Origin: Hormiphora californensis
Taxonomy: Eukaryota > Ctenophora > Tentaculata > Cydippida > Pleurobrachiidae
Assembly (NCBI GenBank): GCA_020137815.1
Contig: CM035352.1
Location: 2,024,529-2,088,528, forward strand
DNA length: 64,000 bases
Direction of reading: 5' to 3'
A program made the position numbers and the translations under genes. Below the pieces are notes generated by a model. It searched no databases, was not told where the DNA came from, and worked only from the letters and a program-made list of their open reading frames with translations. Below, one piece after another: positions 35,903 to 49,300 of this stretch (the first letter of the stretch is position 1; each line of letters begins with the position of its first letter).

Positions 35903-38900
35903 ATGGATACTAAATCTGATACTATAAATGTAGAAGATATTAACTGTTGGGGTTCAGTGCCCTCCCCTCAACCCAGTCTCGGGTTAGATTCTGGTAAGTG
36001 GAATTAATGTCTGGAATGGCATTCATTTCAATTATTAAATTCTAACATGTTGTATCGACTCAACGTCATGTTTCACCGACGGAAGTACATGATCGGCTGT
36101 TTCTTTGAATTGTTCATACGGACACAGTGTCAGGCGTCTCAACTGTTTCTGTCTACTGTGTATTCAATATCTCTATCTAATATCTATCTCTCTACTAAAT
36201 CTCTATTATCTCTCTACTAAATTCTCTATCTCTCTATTCTCAGTAAAGAATACAGTGGTGACAGATAATCTAGTGATACATGAGATAGGAACACCACCCA
36301 CAACCCCCGACATGTCATACCTACCAGAAGGTATCGATTAGTTTTCATTCCCTCCTGGTCCAATTGTGTTAAATTATTGACCTCTAATGGGGACCCCTTA
36401 TCTCCCCTTTCACTCACTCCTAACACCTGCAACAGAGATCACAACTGAGTTGGAACCAGCAAGGGGAGGAGGGGAGGGACAGTACTTTCAGACCGATACC
36501 CAACTGAACAGCAAGATTGCAGTATGGTGTGGGAGCATTGCCAAGATAACTGCTGATGCGTGTGTGCTGCCCTGTACAGAGTTGCTGAGGGCCCGGCAAC
36601 CAGCCCAGAGTAGGGCTGTATTTAGGGGGCAGCAGGAACTCCAACAAGACATCTTCAACACATTTCGTAAGTTGGTCGTTGTGTCAGGTGACTCAAACAT
36701 TGTTAGTATGGTTACTAGGGGGGTGGTTACTAGGGGGTTTGTTTTGGGGAAAACTAACACTGTGTTTGTAGGTTGCACTAACACTCTGTTTTATGTTTAG
36801 GATGTACGACTGGGGATGTGAAGATGTACAAAACTACCACTTTACCTTACAAGTAGGTGTACCCCCCCCCCCCCCCCCGGTGTACCTTACCAGTAGGTGT
36901 ACCTTGGTAGAGGGTAGAGGGATGTGTTTACAAGTAGGTGTACCTTGCTCGACCCTGTTTCACCGCGTCCCGCAAATTTAAAGGAGGGTTAGAACCACCT
37001 TGTTCCTAGTGTTATCAACCACTGAGTCTTCTCTGTAGTTCCCACATTGTCCCACATTTCAGATACGTTATGCTCACACCGGGACCCAAATACACCACTA
37101 AATACGAGTCAGCTTCTGAAATTACCCTCGTTTCATGCTACAAAAACGCACTGATCCTCGCCTTGTAAGTGTTTTACTGTTCTTCTGACCTATATCGGAT
37201 ATCCCCAATTGATCATTGTTATAACGCACAGGGAGCATGGTTTGGAAACTCTGGTTATTGGGAGGATACATACTGAAGCAAAGGGATATCCTAACGCATC
37301 GGCTGTCAATATTGCACTACGTAAGTGGGTTGTAGTGTGGTTAAGTGACTTTTGTCATTATACATTAGGTACATTTATTATGCATTGTCCAATGGACAAT
37401 TTGGACATTATCCATGACTGAACAATCAATGGCCAAATGCATCACATGATGGCAGAAAATGAGACATGTTTTCTGAGCGCGGTCCCCGAACGTTTCATTT
37501 GCATGGCACGTCGCGCGCAGTGTGGGAAAATTCTGTATTTTCCCGGTGTGAAATAGCGCTGACAAGCGACAAAGAGTTCCTCATTAACACAACGTCCCCC
37601 TCCCCCTGGTAGGTGTGACGCGTTTATTCCTGGAGCAACACGGGGATCTTTTTAAGAAGATTTGTTTCGTATTGGAGACATCACATGACTTGGTAGGTAG
37701 GAATACTACTGTCTTTTTGCCAATATATTATGTTCATACTATTATTAACATTAAATAAAGCACAATTGGAATGGTGCCAGCAGTGTGCAACTGTATTGCC
37801 GAGTATTGCAAACAATCTGAGGTGCACCATTGCCCATAGTTACCAGAGCAGGTTGCACGTGCAAGATGGTTCATCATGGGTTGGCCACATTGATGCCTGA
37901 GTGAGATCGAGGTCGCGCAGCGACCGAGATCGATCTCACATCTAGGCCTCCGGCGCGTTATTGATTTTAGAGCAAACTTTTTCAAAGACCTGGCTGCAAG
38001 GAACTACTGAACCGATTTGCATCTCGTTTGTTGCTCCTGGCAGACAATTGTCTCTAGTTTCACGGAAAATACCCGCGAGTATCAGCATTTGAGGAATAGT
38101 GGGTCAAAATTGACGCTAAACATGAGCAATTCTTTAAAGACCTGGCTGCAAGCTCCTACTCGGTCCTGGGACAATCTGCGGGTACTGGGGGAATCGTCAT
38201 GGCCTTGTGAGTACGGGAAAATACCCGCCGATTCATCACGATGCGAAATGAGGCCATAATTGACCTTTGAGTAGTGCTAGGTCAGCTAAAAAGGTCTCCA
38301 AAAACGGTCTATCACGCGCGATCTGCTGAAAACGTGCTTTATATCGCGCGCACGTGAGTTCTTGCTCTCAACGGGCCGGCATCCTATTATTCGCGGAGCG
38401 AGAATAGGATGCGATGGATCCAACATCATGGGAACAAGCCCACAATTCTGCACGTGCATCTGTTTACCCTTTACGTTATGCTTTCGTTACGATCAAAATT
38501 GTTTCTTGCAACATGCACAGCTGGGGCAGCTGCCCTGGCTATATGGTGGGCCTACCGACGAGAGGACAAGGATGAGCCCAAGGATGACCTAACCATAACA
38601 GAAATTGAGAAATCCAAGGAGATTATTGAGGATACTGCCTTGGTAGAAGATGTTGCGGAGTTCACGGAGACAGAAGAAGTGACCATGATGGAAGATGAAA
38701 TCGACATGCCAGGATCCGAAGGAGAAGACGATATTGACATGTCAGGATCCGAAGAAGGAGAGGATGTTGGAGGCATGTCCCGAGGTCAAAGCATGCTATC
38801 CCTCTCCACTTCTACCACCCTGTGTAATAGCAGAGACAGGATGATGGGATCCATGGGCCTCATTATTGAGGAAGAGGAAGAAGAGGACTCGGATGAATAT

Positions 38901-41834
38901 GTATATGAGGAAGGTGAAATCCTGGTGATTTCAGATAGTGAGGACTCTGAAGAGAAAGGAGAGATTTCGGAGGCAGAGAGTGAAGGAGAGGTGAAAATAA
39001 ATGAGAATCTGAATGTGGAGGTTCTGACACAGAATGTGGAGGTTCGTGAAGAAGAGCCCAGGTACACTTTCAACGGGAAGTATCTTCCCTCCCCCACCTC
39101 CAAGGCAGATGACCTATGCCGAGTTTCGATCGCTCGCGATAGAAGCCGAGTGGCAGGAGGCGCTGGCACATGCCATGCGTATTCCTGATATGAGTGAATA
39201 CTGAATTTTAGAATTTGACTTTTTATTTGAGATTTTATTGTAAGACGTGTAATGTAAAAACAACTGTATAATGTATATTTTCACTTTCACTCTAACCCAT
39301 GTAAAAACTGCTGTTTTAATTTTTCATAACGCTTCATTGGAGCTATTATACAGTCGGACCCTGATTTATCGGGATGCTCGGGGTAAAGGATTTTGCCCGG
39401 TTAATCGGGATACCCGGTATATAATCGGGGTGACCGGTATATTGGGGTGATATACCGTTAATTTCCTAATTAGGGGGACTGCATATCACGTGGTTGTGTA
39501 GTAGCTGTGGTTAGCTGCCCCCTCTCATGCAAAAGGTCCTAGATTCAAATCTCGGTCAGTGTCCCGACCAGTGTGTGACTGTAGCGGGTAGCCTTACGGT
39601 TGTGCTGTCTGGCGCCGAGACCCCACCTGAGCGCACTGTCTCGCGCTCAGATTATTTGAGAATCAAACGGGGTATGGCGCCGCCATACAGCGTTTGTGTG
39701 ACAATAATCGGACGATGGGAGGTAAAGTTCTTGTCATAACTCCGTACCTTCTGTTTTCAGATGCACTATCAAGAGCTGATGCCGATATATTTTCCTCGCA
39801 ACAGTACTGACTACATCTACCAATCCGTGTTACCAGCTGGGTGCAACTGGGGTGCATACGGGGAACCCATGAGAACAGGCCAGGACGGTTACATTCGTGC
39901 ACAGTGTGAGTTACAATGGGTGTGAAGCAGCCAGGTGTGTGTAGCTGTTTTTTGTAACACGTTCTCTATCATTATAGGGAGTACATCAGAAAAGTCTCTA
40001 GCGAGGACCCTCAAAATTACTCGAACTGACTTCGCCACAATGCGTGATGACCCAGACAGTGCCCGTCAACTCGACCAGGAACCTGACATGTAAGGGAGCT
40101 TTTAGTTGTACACCGGGGTGCTGCAGGAGAGAGGGTCCCTGTAATTCTATAGAATCAGATAGCGCTACCTGAGATCTAGCTCTATGTGTTCTAATGTTAT
40201 TTCCGTTTTTCAGTTACAGCCAGCTGTTAAAGTGGGCCCGAACTGAAGACCTGACCCGGGTAGCAATGTGTCGGGCTGTTTACCAGAGTGGGTACAACAC
40301 TAACGGACAGGCTATTGTTATTGTTGTTGGACAGCACTTTCCCATTCACCTCCCCCTTCACATTGTGGAATCTTATTATGTACAGGTTAGTACTTTTGAA
40401 ACGTACAATAATTTAAATTTGATGTATTTTAGATGCGAGACTTTTGTGCTATAGCTGAAGAGCAGCCATGATTGCACGCACGGCTCTGATCGTTTTACAT
40501 CTCTCTAAATTTGTAGTACCTACTGTCGGACCCCGATTTAGTCGCAGGAATTGTTTCCCCCGATATAGGAAGTTAACATTATTTGAACCCGATTTAGTGG
40601 CACCCCGATTTAGTGGCAGGATTTTTCCCCTGCCCTATCTGGCGCCGCGACCCATCTGAGCGCACTGTCGATTTGAGAATCAAATGGGGTATGGCGCCGC
40701 TCATACAGCCCCTGCCCGGGTGAATGCAAGTCTGCTCCTTCATAAAACTTTCATCTCACGCTTCGTTGATTCAACAGAGGAAATGATAAACACACATTGT
40801 GGCGCGCAATTACTCGCTGATAACACTTCCCACTATCACCTGAAACCACTTTGGGCGCCCTAAAGCCATGCCATTGCTATGAAGTGGTAGAACGTCTTCC
40901 AAGCATGAAACTATTGTCACACTAGTGACTCGAGTTGAGATGCGGTTAAAGTTGAAGCACTTGGTAACCAACTGTGGTCTACTAAGCAACTGCCTTGGTT
41001 GCCATAGCAACTGTCTTGGTTACCATAGCAACTGTTTTGGTTACCATAGCAACTGACTTAGTTACCTTAGTAACCAACATCACATCAGCCAAAAAATGCT
41101 TTTTGAGCAATGAGCACAAAATTCATCAGGAAATTCAGTTTTGAAGCTTATTCATCAATCTTAAATCAATTTGTGGCAGGGAAACACCGCATTATGAATA
41201 CATAATGCAATAATTCTTGTTTCTCCCGAGGATGCCACTAAATCGGGGTCCGACTGTACATTCTTGAATGTTGAGAGCTGTTGAGAGCTGAAGACTCCAG
41301 AAAGGAGAGACCCGCAGTATAGTGAGAAGATAATTACCAGCTCACAATTATACATCTTCAGGTGCTGGATTCGATCACAACAAAACCCTACTGCCTCGTG
41401 TATTTCCACACATGTTGCACGGGGAGAAGACGAGATTTAGAGTTCCTCCAGAGACTACTTAACAACTGTCCATCAAGATACCAGAGTAACCTTACTAATG
41501 TGTATAGTGTACACGCTTCAACAATACATAAGGTTGGTTAATTTTCATGTGTCCAAATATGAACAGATCAACTGCCAACTGCCGCCGACCCCGGACCCGA
41601 TCTGAGATTTGAGATTCAAAACAGGGTCTCATGGCGACGCCAGACAGAGTCTGTAAATGTAATCCACCTGTTTAACATCCCATATTATCCCAGTTGCAAT
41701 CGTGGATGCTATTTCTGAAGTTAAAGGATTTGAGGAAGAGGACTACGGAGTTGAAAACACTGGATATGTTATTTAAATCTCTTCCGAGAGAGCAACTTCA
41801 GATACCCTCGTTCATTATTGACTATGAAGTATAG
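35903..41834 (+). CDS. GDAP2: Ganglioside-induced differentiation-associated protein 2 (macro + CRAL-TRIO)
   Basis: Twelve exons, in frame throughout: 35903-35993, 36244-36330, 36436-36666, 36801-36852, 37063-37164, 37232-37320, 37613-37692, 39761-39905, 39978-40089, 40214-40385, 41362-41532 and 41694-41834 (TAG). Product 490 residues, close to the 497 of the human protein. An N-terminal macro domain runs from LNSKIAVWCGSIAKITADA through MLTPGPKYTTKYESA and EAKGYPNASAVNIAL. A linker contains YQELMPIYFPRN. A C-terminal CRAL-TRIO/Sec14 domain includes WARTEDLTRVAMCRAVYQSG, TKPYCLVYFHTCC and LQIPSFIIDYEV. The family is conserved in animals; ligands and cell role are poorly defined. The macro-domain ADP-ribose loop is degenerate, as in other GDAP2 proteins, so hydrolase activity is unlikely. 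The 2-kb intron after exon 7 hosts another gene. Confidence 0.96.
38478..39204 (+). CDS. Nested acidic single-pass membrane protein in a GDAP2 intron, family unknown
   Basis: An open frame on the host strand. The in-frame ATG at 38478 gives an N-terminus LRSKLFLATCTAGAAALAIW with one hydrophobic anchor, then a basic turn (AYRRED) and about 170 residues rich in Glu, Asp and Ser (IEEEEEEDSDEYVYEEGE). An ATG at 38409 is also possible. Unspliced, the frame ends at 39188 with an uninformative tail. Removing a 25-base GT-AG stretch, 39080-39104, gives a more protein-like end, FNGKQMTYAEFRSLAIEAEW to MRIPDMSEY at 39204, for 233 residues; a sequence indel would do the same. An N-terminal anchor followed by an acidic cytosolic tail suggests an organelle outer-membrane or ER protein, but I do not recognise the family. 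Confidence 0.6.
39351..39475. mobile_element. Truncated pogo-like MITE
   Basis: Starts CAGTCGGACCCTGATTTATC after TA, close to the 35715 copy, but the right end is missing. Lies downstream of the nested gene. Confidence 0.7.
39603..39691. mobile_element. GGCGCC-family MITE copy
   Basis: From CTGTCTGGCGCCGAGACC to GGTATGGCGCCGCCATACAG with the internal CTGAGCGCACTGTC signature; in the GDAP2 intron containing the nested gene. Confidence 0.7.
40523..41256. mobile_element. Long pogo-like element with nested MITE
   Basis: Ends CTGTCGGACCCCGATTTAG and AATCGGGGTCCGACTG, flanked by TA. A GGCGCC-family copy (40636-40709) is inserted in its left part, and the middle contains repeated GTTACCATAGCAACTG units (about 40985-41060). 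No transposase is recognisable. Lies in a GDAP2 intron. Confidence 0.75.
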
Positions 41835-42462
41835 TAGTGTCACGTGATACAGTATATATCGTGTGGACTATTATTATTAGTGTTTTGCCTTTTGGTACTA
41901 TATATGGTCAGATATTGGTGAGAGATATGTGACGTTTTAAGTTGGCTGTTGAGAGAGTTTATTCCCAGTTTATTCGTTTTTAGCCAGCTTTATCAATTTT
42001 TACACGCTTTTATGGAACATTTTAATTGTTATGTGGTCCGGGCTGATCAATGTGCTTACGAGTTTTTTACGAGATATTTCAGTTATATTATTATTAATAC
42101 ACGGTCGCTTGTAGTGGGAAAACGGTAATGGAAAACGAAGATACAGTAAGCCGACGCGCAACCGTGACCAATCAGGGCGCTAGTAAGTGCTGACACATGA
42201 ACTTTTTGCCGCGCGCTATGCACCGTGCGCGTCTCCTTACTGTATTTTCATTACGGTAATTTGACTACAAGCAGCACTGTTAGTGATTTCCTTTTATTCC
42301 TCTCTTTGATTTCTGTAAAAAGTTTCTGTTTACCAATTGATTACATTTGACATGATGAAATCCATTGTTTTTTAATTACTCGACATGGAACTGTCTGGTG
42401 GCGCCCATGCTTTCATTCTCTGAAATCTATGTGGCATGTGCTGTGTTAGATACGGTCGGCTC

Positions 42463-42531
42463 CTGTCAGGCCAATGCTCTGACCACAGTTCTCGCGCGCT
42501 CCGAGAATGGGTCAGGCCAATGCTCTGACAG
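42463..42531. mobile_element. 69-bp hAT-like micro-MITE (GGCCAATGCTCTGAC family)
   Basis: Ends CTGTCAGGCCAATGCTCTGA and the internal repeat GGCCAATGCTCTGACAG. Perfect 8-bp target duplication GTCGGCTC on both sides. Related copies at about 2610-2705, 22290-22320, 33640-33705, 42620-42702 and 46416-46505. Confidence 0.85.
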
Positions 42532-42574
42532 GTCGGCTCTTGTTGAGTAACAAGTCGGCTCCCCAGACAGAAAT

Positions 42575-42715
42575 GAACATTATGAGAACCGACCCGATCT
42601 GAGAATCAAAACGGCGCCGCGCTGTCAGAGCATTGGCCTGGCCCATTCTCGTTTCTCTCGCGGAGCGTGCGAGAACTGTGGTCAGAGCATTGGCCTGACA
42701 GGCGCCGCCAGACAG
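42575..42715. mobile_element. MITE nested inside a MITE
   Basis: A GGCGCC-family copy (left part CCGACCCGATCTGAGAATC, right end GGCGCCGCCAGACAG) is split at its GGCGCCGC motif by a GGCCAATGCTCTGAC-family copy (about 42620-42702), with GCGCCG repeated on both sides. Confidence 0.7.
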
Positions 42716-43378
42716 GCACACTGGATGGTAGGAATTTACCTTGCATCAAAAGGGACTATGATTCATATCCGGCCAGATCTGTCAGTGTCAGTGGCTGGGA
42801 GTGGTCCCGACCCCGATTTTGACTTGTTGATTCTGACAGGGCGCTCAGACCCGATCTGAGCGCACTGTTAAAACGGTGTCTGGCGCCGCGCCACCAGACA
42901 GCTTTTCTTTGATCGTTAGTGTCAAACCACGATTTACCGGAACCTCGATTTACCGGACCCCAAAATTAGGATACTCAATTTCACCGTGCATCTCTATTTA
43001 TTATGAACGCGTACGGCCGTACAATAACCCTTCCCTTCCCCCGAGCAGTCCGGTAAATCGAGGTTTGGAAAATGAATAAATAAAACGCTGAATTTATCAC
43101 ATCATTAACATTTCAAATTTCAATCGATTGTCATTTTAGTTGCATTGACAGGTGCATTGATAAATATAAAACACGGCTAACACTTCTTTAATTCACAGTC
43201 TGAACCTTAACCAGAAGAAGACAACCTAGCTTCGTTACAATTGTACTTTAACTTATACTCAACAATTCGTTACAGTAATTTTAGTAAAAGTCATGTAAAA
43301 CTGGTCTTTGCCTTGGTACAAAAGATAACAAAATTCTGTTAGTGCTAGGGTCACAAGTTTTGCAGCTGCAAATGCAGA

Positions 43379-46300
43379 TCAATAATCTAAGTCGAATTCA
43401 TGTAATAAGGATGGGGGATCAGTTGCACTACTGAATGTCTGTGTACGAGGCAAATCTTCGTCTAACAATGAATCATAAAACTCCTGATTTGGTCCACCAC
43501 CTACACGCTGATCGTCCACCATTGCCACGTCATGATTTCTCGCCCTCAGTATACTCTTTAGTGTGCCCCTTCTGTAACGCTTCCTCCACGTCAAGTCATC
43601 AAAGAGTGCCAAAGAGTTGCTCATATAACTTTTATCTGGAGAGGGAGAGGGAGAGTTATAAAGAGGTACCTTTGGGTCCGCACAGACTGATCAAGTCGCG
43701 TGCTGTTCAAACGTGATCAAGTCACATGGACTGAGCAGATCTAATCAGCTTGGGACACAAAAAACTTTCAACGACAAGGAACAATGTGTGATCAGTCTGT
43801 GCGGGTCCTTTATGTTGTCTATTTCTACCGTTTCTCTCACTCTCTTCCACTCTCTTTCTCTCCCCCTCTATGCCCATAAGGCGTGTGCGTGTGTCACTCC
43901 GAAACCTTGAGTATACTGACCTCGGCAGGCATAAACTTTGCAGCACGGATCCAGAGGGTCTTGTAGTATCACTGGGTCTGGACAGTTAGGTCTGTTGTGT
44001 AGTAGACACCGCTGTCGACACCTTAACCCGCCCTGAAAATGTGGTTTTGAGGTCGTTGTTGGGTCCTTGCAACCCCTGTGTGATACGGCACACGCCCCTC
44101 GAACCTTTTCTAAACGCGAAAACGGTTCTGGCGGATGCTACACAGGGCATTAAAAACAAGCAAACAAACCAACAAACAAACAAACACGCAACTTTACCTG
44201 ATAGCAATAGCAGATAAGATTACAGCCCATATCAAACTCTTCGCCATGCCGATAAAACTTGCCCTGGTAGTAACAGGTGAACTTCGTATCTGAGGGGGGG
44301 GAGGAGGTTAAACGTGATGTAGGGTCAGAGGGGCCTGTAAGACAGTAATATCATATCGAGAAGGGTCCTATTATACATAGTGTGGTTAACTGCCACTGGC
44401 ATGGGTATAATATGATGGATAGACGAGGGAGCCGAATCTTAGTTACAGTAGTTTATAGAAGCTCTATCTGTCTATTATCTGTCTATTATCTGTCTATTAT
44501 CTGTCTAGATATAAACTCACAGATGCAAGATACAGGTGTGAGAGTTGTAGGATCGTACCACATGGAGCTACACGTAGCACACTTGTACTGAGCACACTGG
44601 GCACGGGAGTACGCGTCACACTTTTCTCCTGTCGAGAGAAAGGTAGTCAAGTACCTCCAACCTAAATAATACTTAGGAACCGACCGACACAAGTAATCAA
44701 CCAATCAGAACTCGTTATTTAGGTCACGTGACTGGTTTTCAGCCAATCAGGGACCAGTATTTCCTGATTCGGTCGGTGAGATCAATGCTCTGACAGAGCA
44801 GGATCCTTACTTCGACAGCTGTTCCGTACGCAGTACACCTCAGGGAGATTGTTGGGACAGTTCACAGTCACTCTAGGTCTTCTGTGTGAGGGGTCAGGGG
44901 GGTTCAGTCGGACACACCGAATATCCGTTACCCAGGGTAGGGCCCTCGTTCCTTTTATCTCCACGCCTGCAAGGGAATAGGGAATATAAAAAATAAGGAT
45001 TAAGGAAGCACCATGTTAGGGAGCTATATAAGGAACTAGGGGAAGTTTCAGTAAACTGTGAAATGGATTAAAATTTAACTATTCTACCCTTCCGATACAG
45101 AAAGAATTGACAGGCGAAGTTACCACGTACGATTGAATGCGTCGCGGAGTTAAAATACAACAATAAAACACATTTCATAGTTCATACCTTGCTCATCTAC
45201 GCACCAGCACTCTTTGGTACGAATATTGCACTGACGAGGGTAGTATTCACCAGTATCATCGCACTAGAAATGATGATAGAACAATGGGTGAAAGATAGTA
45301 TGGGGAGAAAGGGATCAGCGGGAGAAATAAATAAACAACGTATCGGCAGTTACTGTACTGCAGGAACCGACCGACACAAGTAAACAACCAATCAGAACTC
45401 GCTATTTAGGTCACGTGACTGGTTATCAGCCAATCAGGGACCAGTATTCGGTCGGTTCCTGCTGTACTGGACAGTCTAGTGGACTGATAGGAAGTTTTCC
45501 GTACCTGTACAATTGAATAGAGGGATACTGGATAAAAGCCCTGGTAATCTTCCGCTGCTTCGATCTCCATCTTCTGGGTCCTTACACAGGGCGGATCATC
45601 TACACAAAGAGATAACGTTTAGATTTATCAATTATTGGTACTACCAATGGTAGTCATATTTAACGAGATATCTCACAAAAGACTGCATTACTCTTCGACG
45701 CGAACTGGGCCAATGGATAACTTACATCTGCACGTTTTAGACTGGTCCGATCTATTGAACATCTCACTAATTACAGTTCCATTGAAGGGGTCCACACACC
45801 AGCACTGCTGCTTGTGGCACTGCTTCAGTTGATACCTGGATGAGTGGTGTGATCATGAGTAGTAATGACAAGTATCTCAATTCTCAATACACTGAAAAAT
45901 GTCATCATTTTACTTTTCTGTGTCCTCCACATCACACTTCACAAAGTACTCTGAACCGAGAATCAGCTGGTTGTGCCGCTTTTCAATACAAGACAGAGGT
46001 GCCAGATCTATAGGGGATGGGTTGATGATGGTGAGAGAGGGGGATAAACTTTATCATAAAGAGATAGAGATGGAGAGACAGACAGAGACAGACAGACAGA
46101 GACAGACATAAAAATTACAGAGACAGGCAGAAACAGAGAATAGAGATGCAGAGCCAACTTGATAGGAGGGAATGATGTGAGACGTGAGACATACTGATAA
46201 AGCAGATTGCACTGTCCTCTTCAGCTTCCTCTGGGAGCCTCCTGGACTCCTTACAGATACAGGATCCCCCGTCACACACGGTGTACCCACATCCTAGCTC

Positions 46301-49300
46301 ACCAACTGGTAATTCACTACCTGCAATCAATTACACACTTCATAATATTGTTTGCAAGACCCTCAGCCCCCTAGCCCTACCTGGTAGATCGCGGTAGACC
46401 CCAGTCCCTCAGCCCCTGTCAGGCCAATGCTCTGGCCACAGTTCTCGCGCGCTCCTTATTTGAGAGAAATGAGAATATGGTCATGTCAGGCCAATGCTCT
46501 GACAGCTCGGCCCCTTATAGCAGTCCTACCTGGTAGTATTTCCCCGGTATGAGGTTCAACACACTGGCATGTGAAGGCAGTATAGCATTGCATCAGTTTG
46601 TAGGCGCCATCCTTCCCACACTCAGATCGGTAACAATTTTCAGGGTACTCAAACCGATCTAACAGGGAGTTGGGAGTGTTGGGAGTGTCTCATTATATCG
46701 ACTCGATAACCGACATAATTCTGTAATAATCATTGTAATAATCATATCCAAAATAAACATACGGATCAGGGTCTAATGATAATATATAATTACATGATAC
46801 AGATAAGTTAAACTTATCATTTAATGATACTGTCCCATCTTTCGACTTTCCGTATGTTTAATCAGGCTATGAAGCTATGGGGTAAATAATATGATATTGA
46901 TATGATGAAACGAAATTTACTCACATAGATCTGGATTAAATATCGGAGGGCAAGCCTCATCTCTATCGACCTGGCAGCTTGTCCTTGTGTCCAAATTGTA
47001 TCCACATATCATCTCAGAAAACTAAATGGAGTGAGGCGTTAATTATTCGTGAGTGATGAGGTGTTAATTACGTATCGATTAAGTGTTAATTAAGTATTAA
47101 TTAGATGCTAATTAGATGCTTGTTATAATGTACCTCAGTAAATGTCCGGAAGGTGTTAGGTATGTTTCTACCACTGTCCACAAACACACAGAAACACACG
47201 TCCCCTGAACACTGCCGAGGGTAGAAGTTCCCCACAGGGTCACAGCTCAGCGTCGTCTAAAGAGGGAATCCATGGTTACCACAACTTGAATATGTATCCA
47301 TAGTTACCACAACACGAATCTGTATCCATGGTTACCACAACACGAATCTGCAATCATGGTTACCATGCCATCTCTCCTAGTTACCTGGGCCTGGCAGGGT
47401 GTGGGAGGGTTAGTGGGTATAACCTCTATATGACCCTCCTCGTCACACACATATCGTCCTTTGTTGCCGAACGAGTTAGGAAGTATTGCACCCGACCTAT
47501 AAATAGTAACATGGATTATAATAACGAGTGGGAGGGTGGAGTTGTAATTTGTTTAGGGATCTACATCTCTGAGGTAACCTTCTAAAATAGGCACCACGTT
47601 TTATTGGGCAAACCTGACATTTGAACAAACCAACATTATCTACAATCTTGATCTACCGAACCCTCACAGAGCACGTTCTCTTTGTAAAATATAGTGCGGT
47701 GTGAGTCGACCTGACACAAATCAATGCACACTTACGTAACGTTTACACAGAAGCATGTATCATCTTTACGGCACTGGTTGGGTGCAAAGTTTCCATTGTC
47801 AGCGCATTCCAGGACCCTGGCACACTCTTGTTCGGTTGATGGAAGGACTAGTCCATCTCTATACTGATTTGGACACACCCTCTGGTTGTGTCTGGAATAT
47901 GGAGTTTGGAAAAAAGAAGGAAATAGGTTATATCAACCTTATAACAATAATAATGTGATTCCACTTGGTTACGAAATGACCCTTCGCGCCGGCAAGGGAG
48001 GGGTAACTTCGTTACCCAAGTTCTAGTACCTGGTACAGAGAGAACGATCATCAAACTTGAGTTCACAATAGGGCATGGAACCACTCTGCTCTGTTCCGAA
48101 GATTGGGAATCCAGAGTCAGCATAGACACAGTAACAGACCCCACTTGAGCAGTCGGGGGTGGGGTACCATCCCTCCTCTGTGCATTTCTCAACTCCCTCC
48201 AGCTACAAATAGTAGTGTTATAAAGGGGGAACAAGAGGGGAGATGGGGAGGGAGAGAAGAAGAGGTGGAGCAGTCGGGGGTGGGGTACCATCCCTCCTCT
48301 GTGCACTTCTCAACTCCCTCCAGCTACAAATAGTAGTGTTATAAAAGGGGGAACAAAGAGGGGAGACGGGGAGGGAGAGAAGAAGAGGGGGAGCAGTCGG
48401 GGGTGGGGTACCATCCCTCCTCTGTGCACTTCTCCACTCCCTCCAGCTACAAATAGTAGTGTTATAAAGGGGGAACAAAGAGGGGAGAATAGCGGAGAAC
48501 TGTATGAGAACTGAGAAGGGGGGGGGGAGGGGGTAAAAAGGAGGGAGGGTGTGAGTAGTGGGAAAACTGTGAATTTCAAGGTGACCCACTTCTCTGGGCA
48601 CTACAACTCTGGCTACTACAATTCTGGCTACTACAACTCTGGCTAGTAGCCACAGTTGTACACAACTCTGGCTACTAGGAGTGCATCTCTGGCTACCAAA
48701 CGACCCCGCCTATGTATGCAACAGAACACCGACTCATTAGGTGATAGGTAGCTAGGTACACACTACGACGCATTAATATACACGAGTTAGGTAATAGGTT
48801 ATTGGTTTGCTGGATAAAGTACTGATAAGTTGAGAACATGGTGATTGCTTCCAGGCCAACCCCAAGGAATCGAATCCCGCCACTACAGCAACCTCCGCAC
48901 CTAACAACACCAAGAGCTCTGACAACAACAGCGGAAAGACCGAGACCCTCCGTCGGCCGTCTACTAAGATAGTAAACGTGGACAGCGGATACTCGCCAGA
49001 AACGATGACTGATGCAAATGTCACATAGCTGTTACAGTTGTACTTCCGGGTAACATCACGTGATTAATGTACTTCCGGGCCAGCCAAACGGAGTACATAG
49101 CGCGACGATTAATGTACTTCCGGGCCAGCCAAACGCAACGGTCTGTCAATTGCCCAATTACTTTTTATCTCCTCTCGCTCGATTTTCTGGAGAAAGGATA
49201 TAAGGTCTAAATCCTCACTATAACCCCAAATTAGTGTGAGGCTCCCTCCGAAGTTCTTGGTACCCCAAGTCTCGTCTTCTCCATTCTCCTGTCCGAGGAC

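Larger units (their letters stand above)
41835..43378. other. Convergent intergenic region with stacked MITEs
   Basis: Between the GDAP2 stop and the stop of the giant minus-strand gene. It holds an inverted-repeat element at about 42125-42265 (arms share ATACAGTAAG), nested hAT-like MITEs at 42463-42905 and a diverged pogo-like element at about 42919-43072. No gene seen. Confidence 0.6.
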
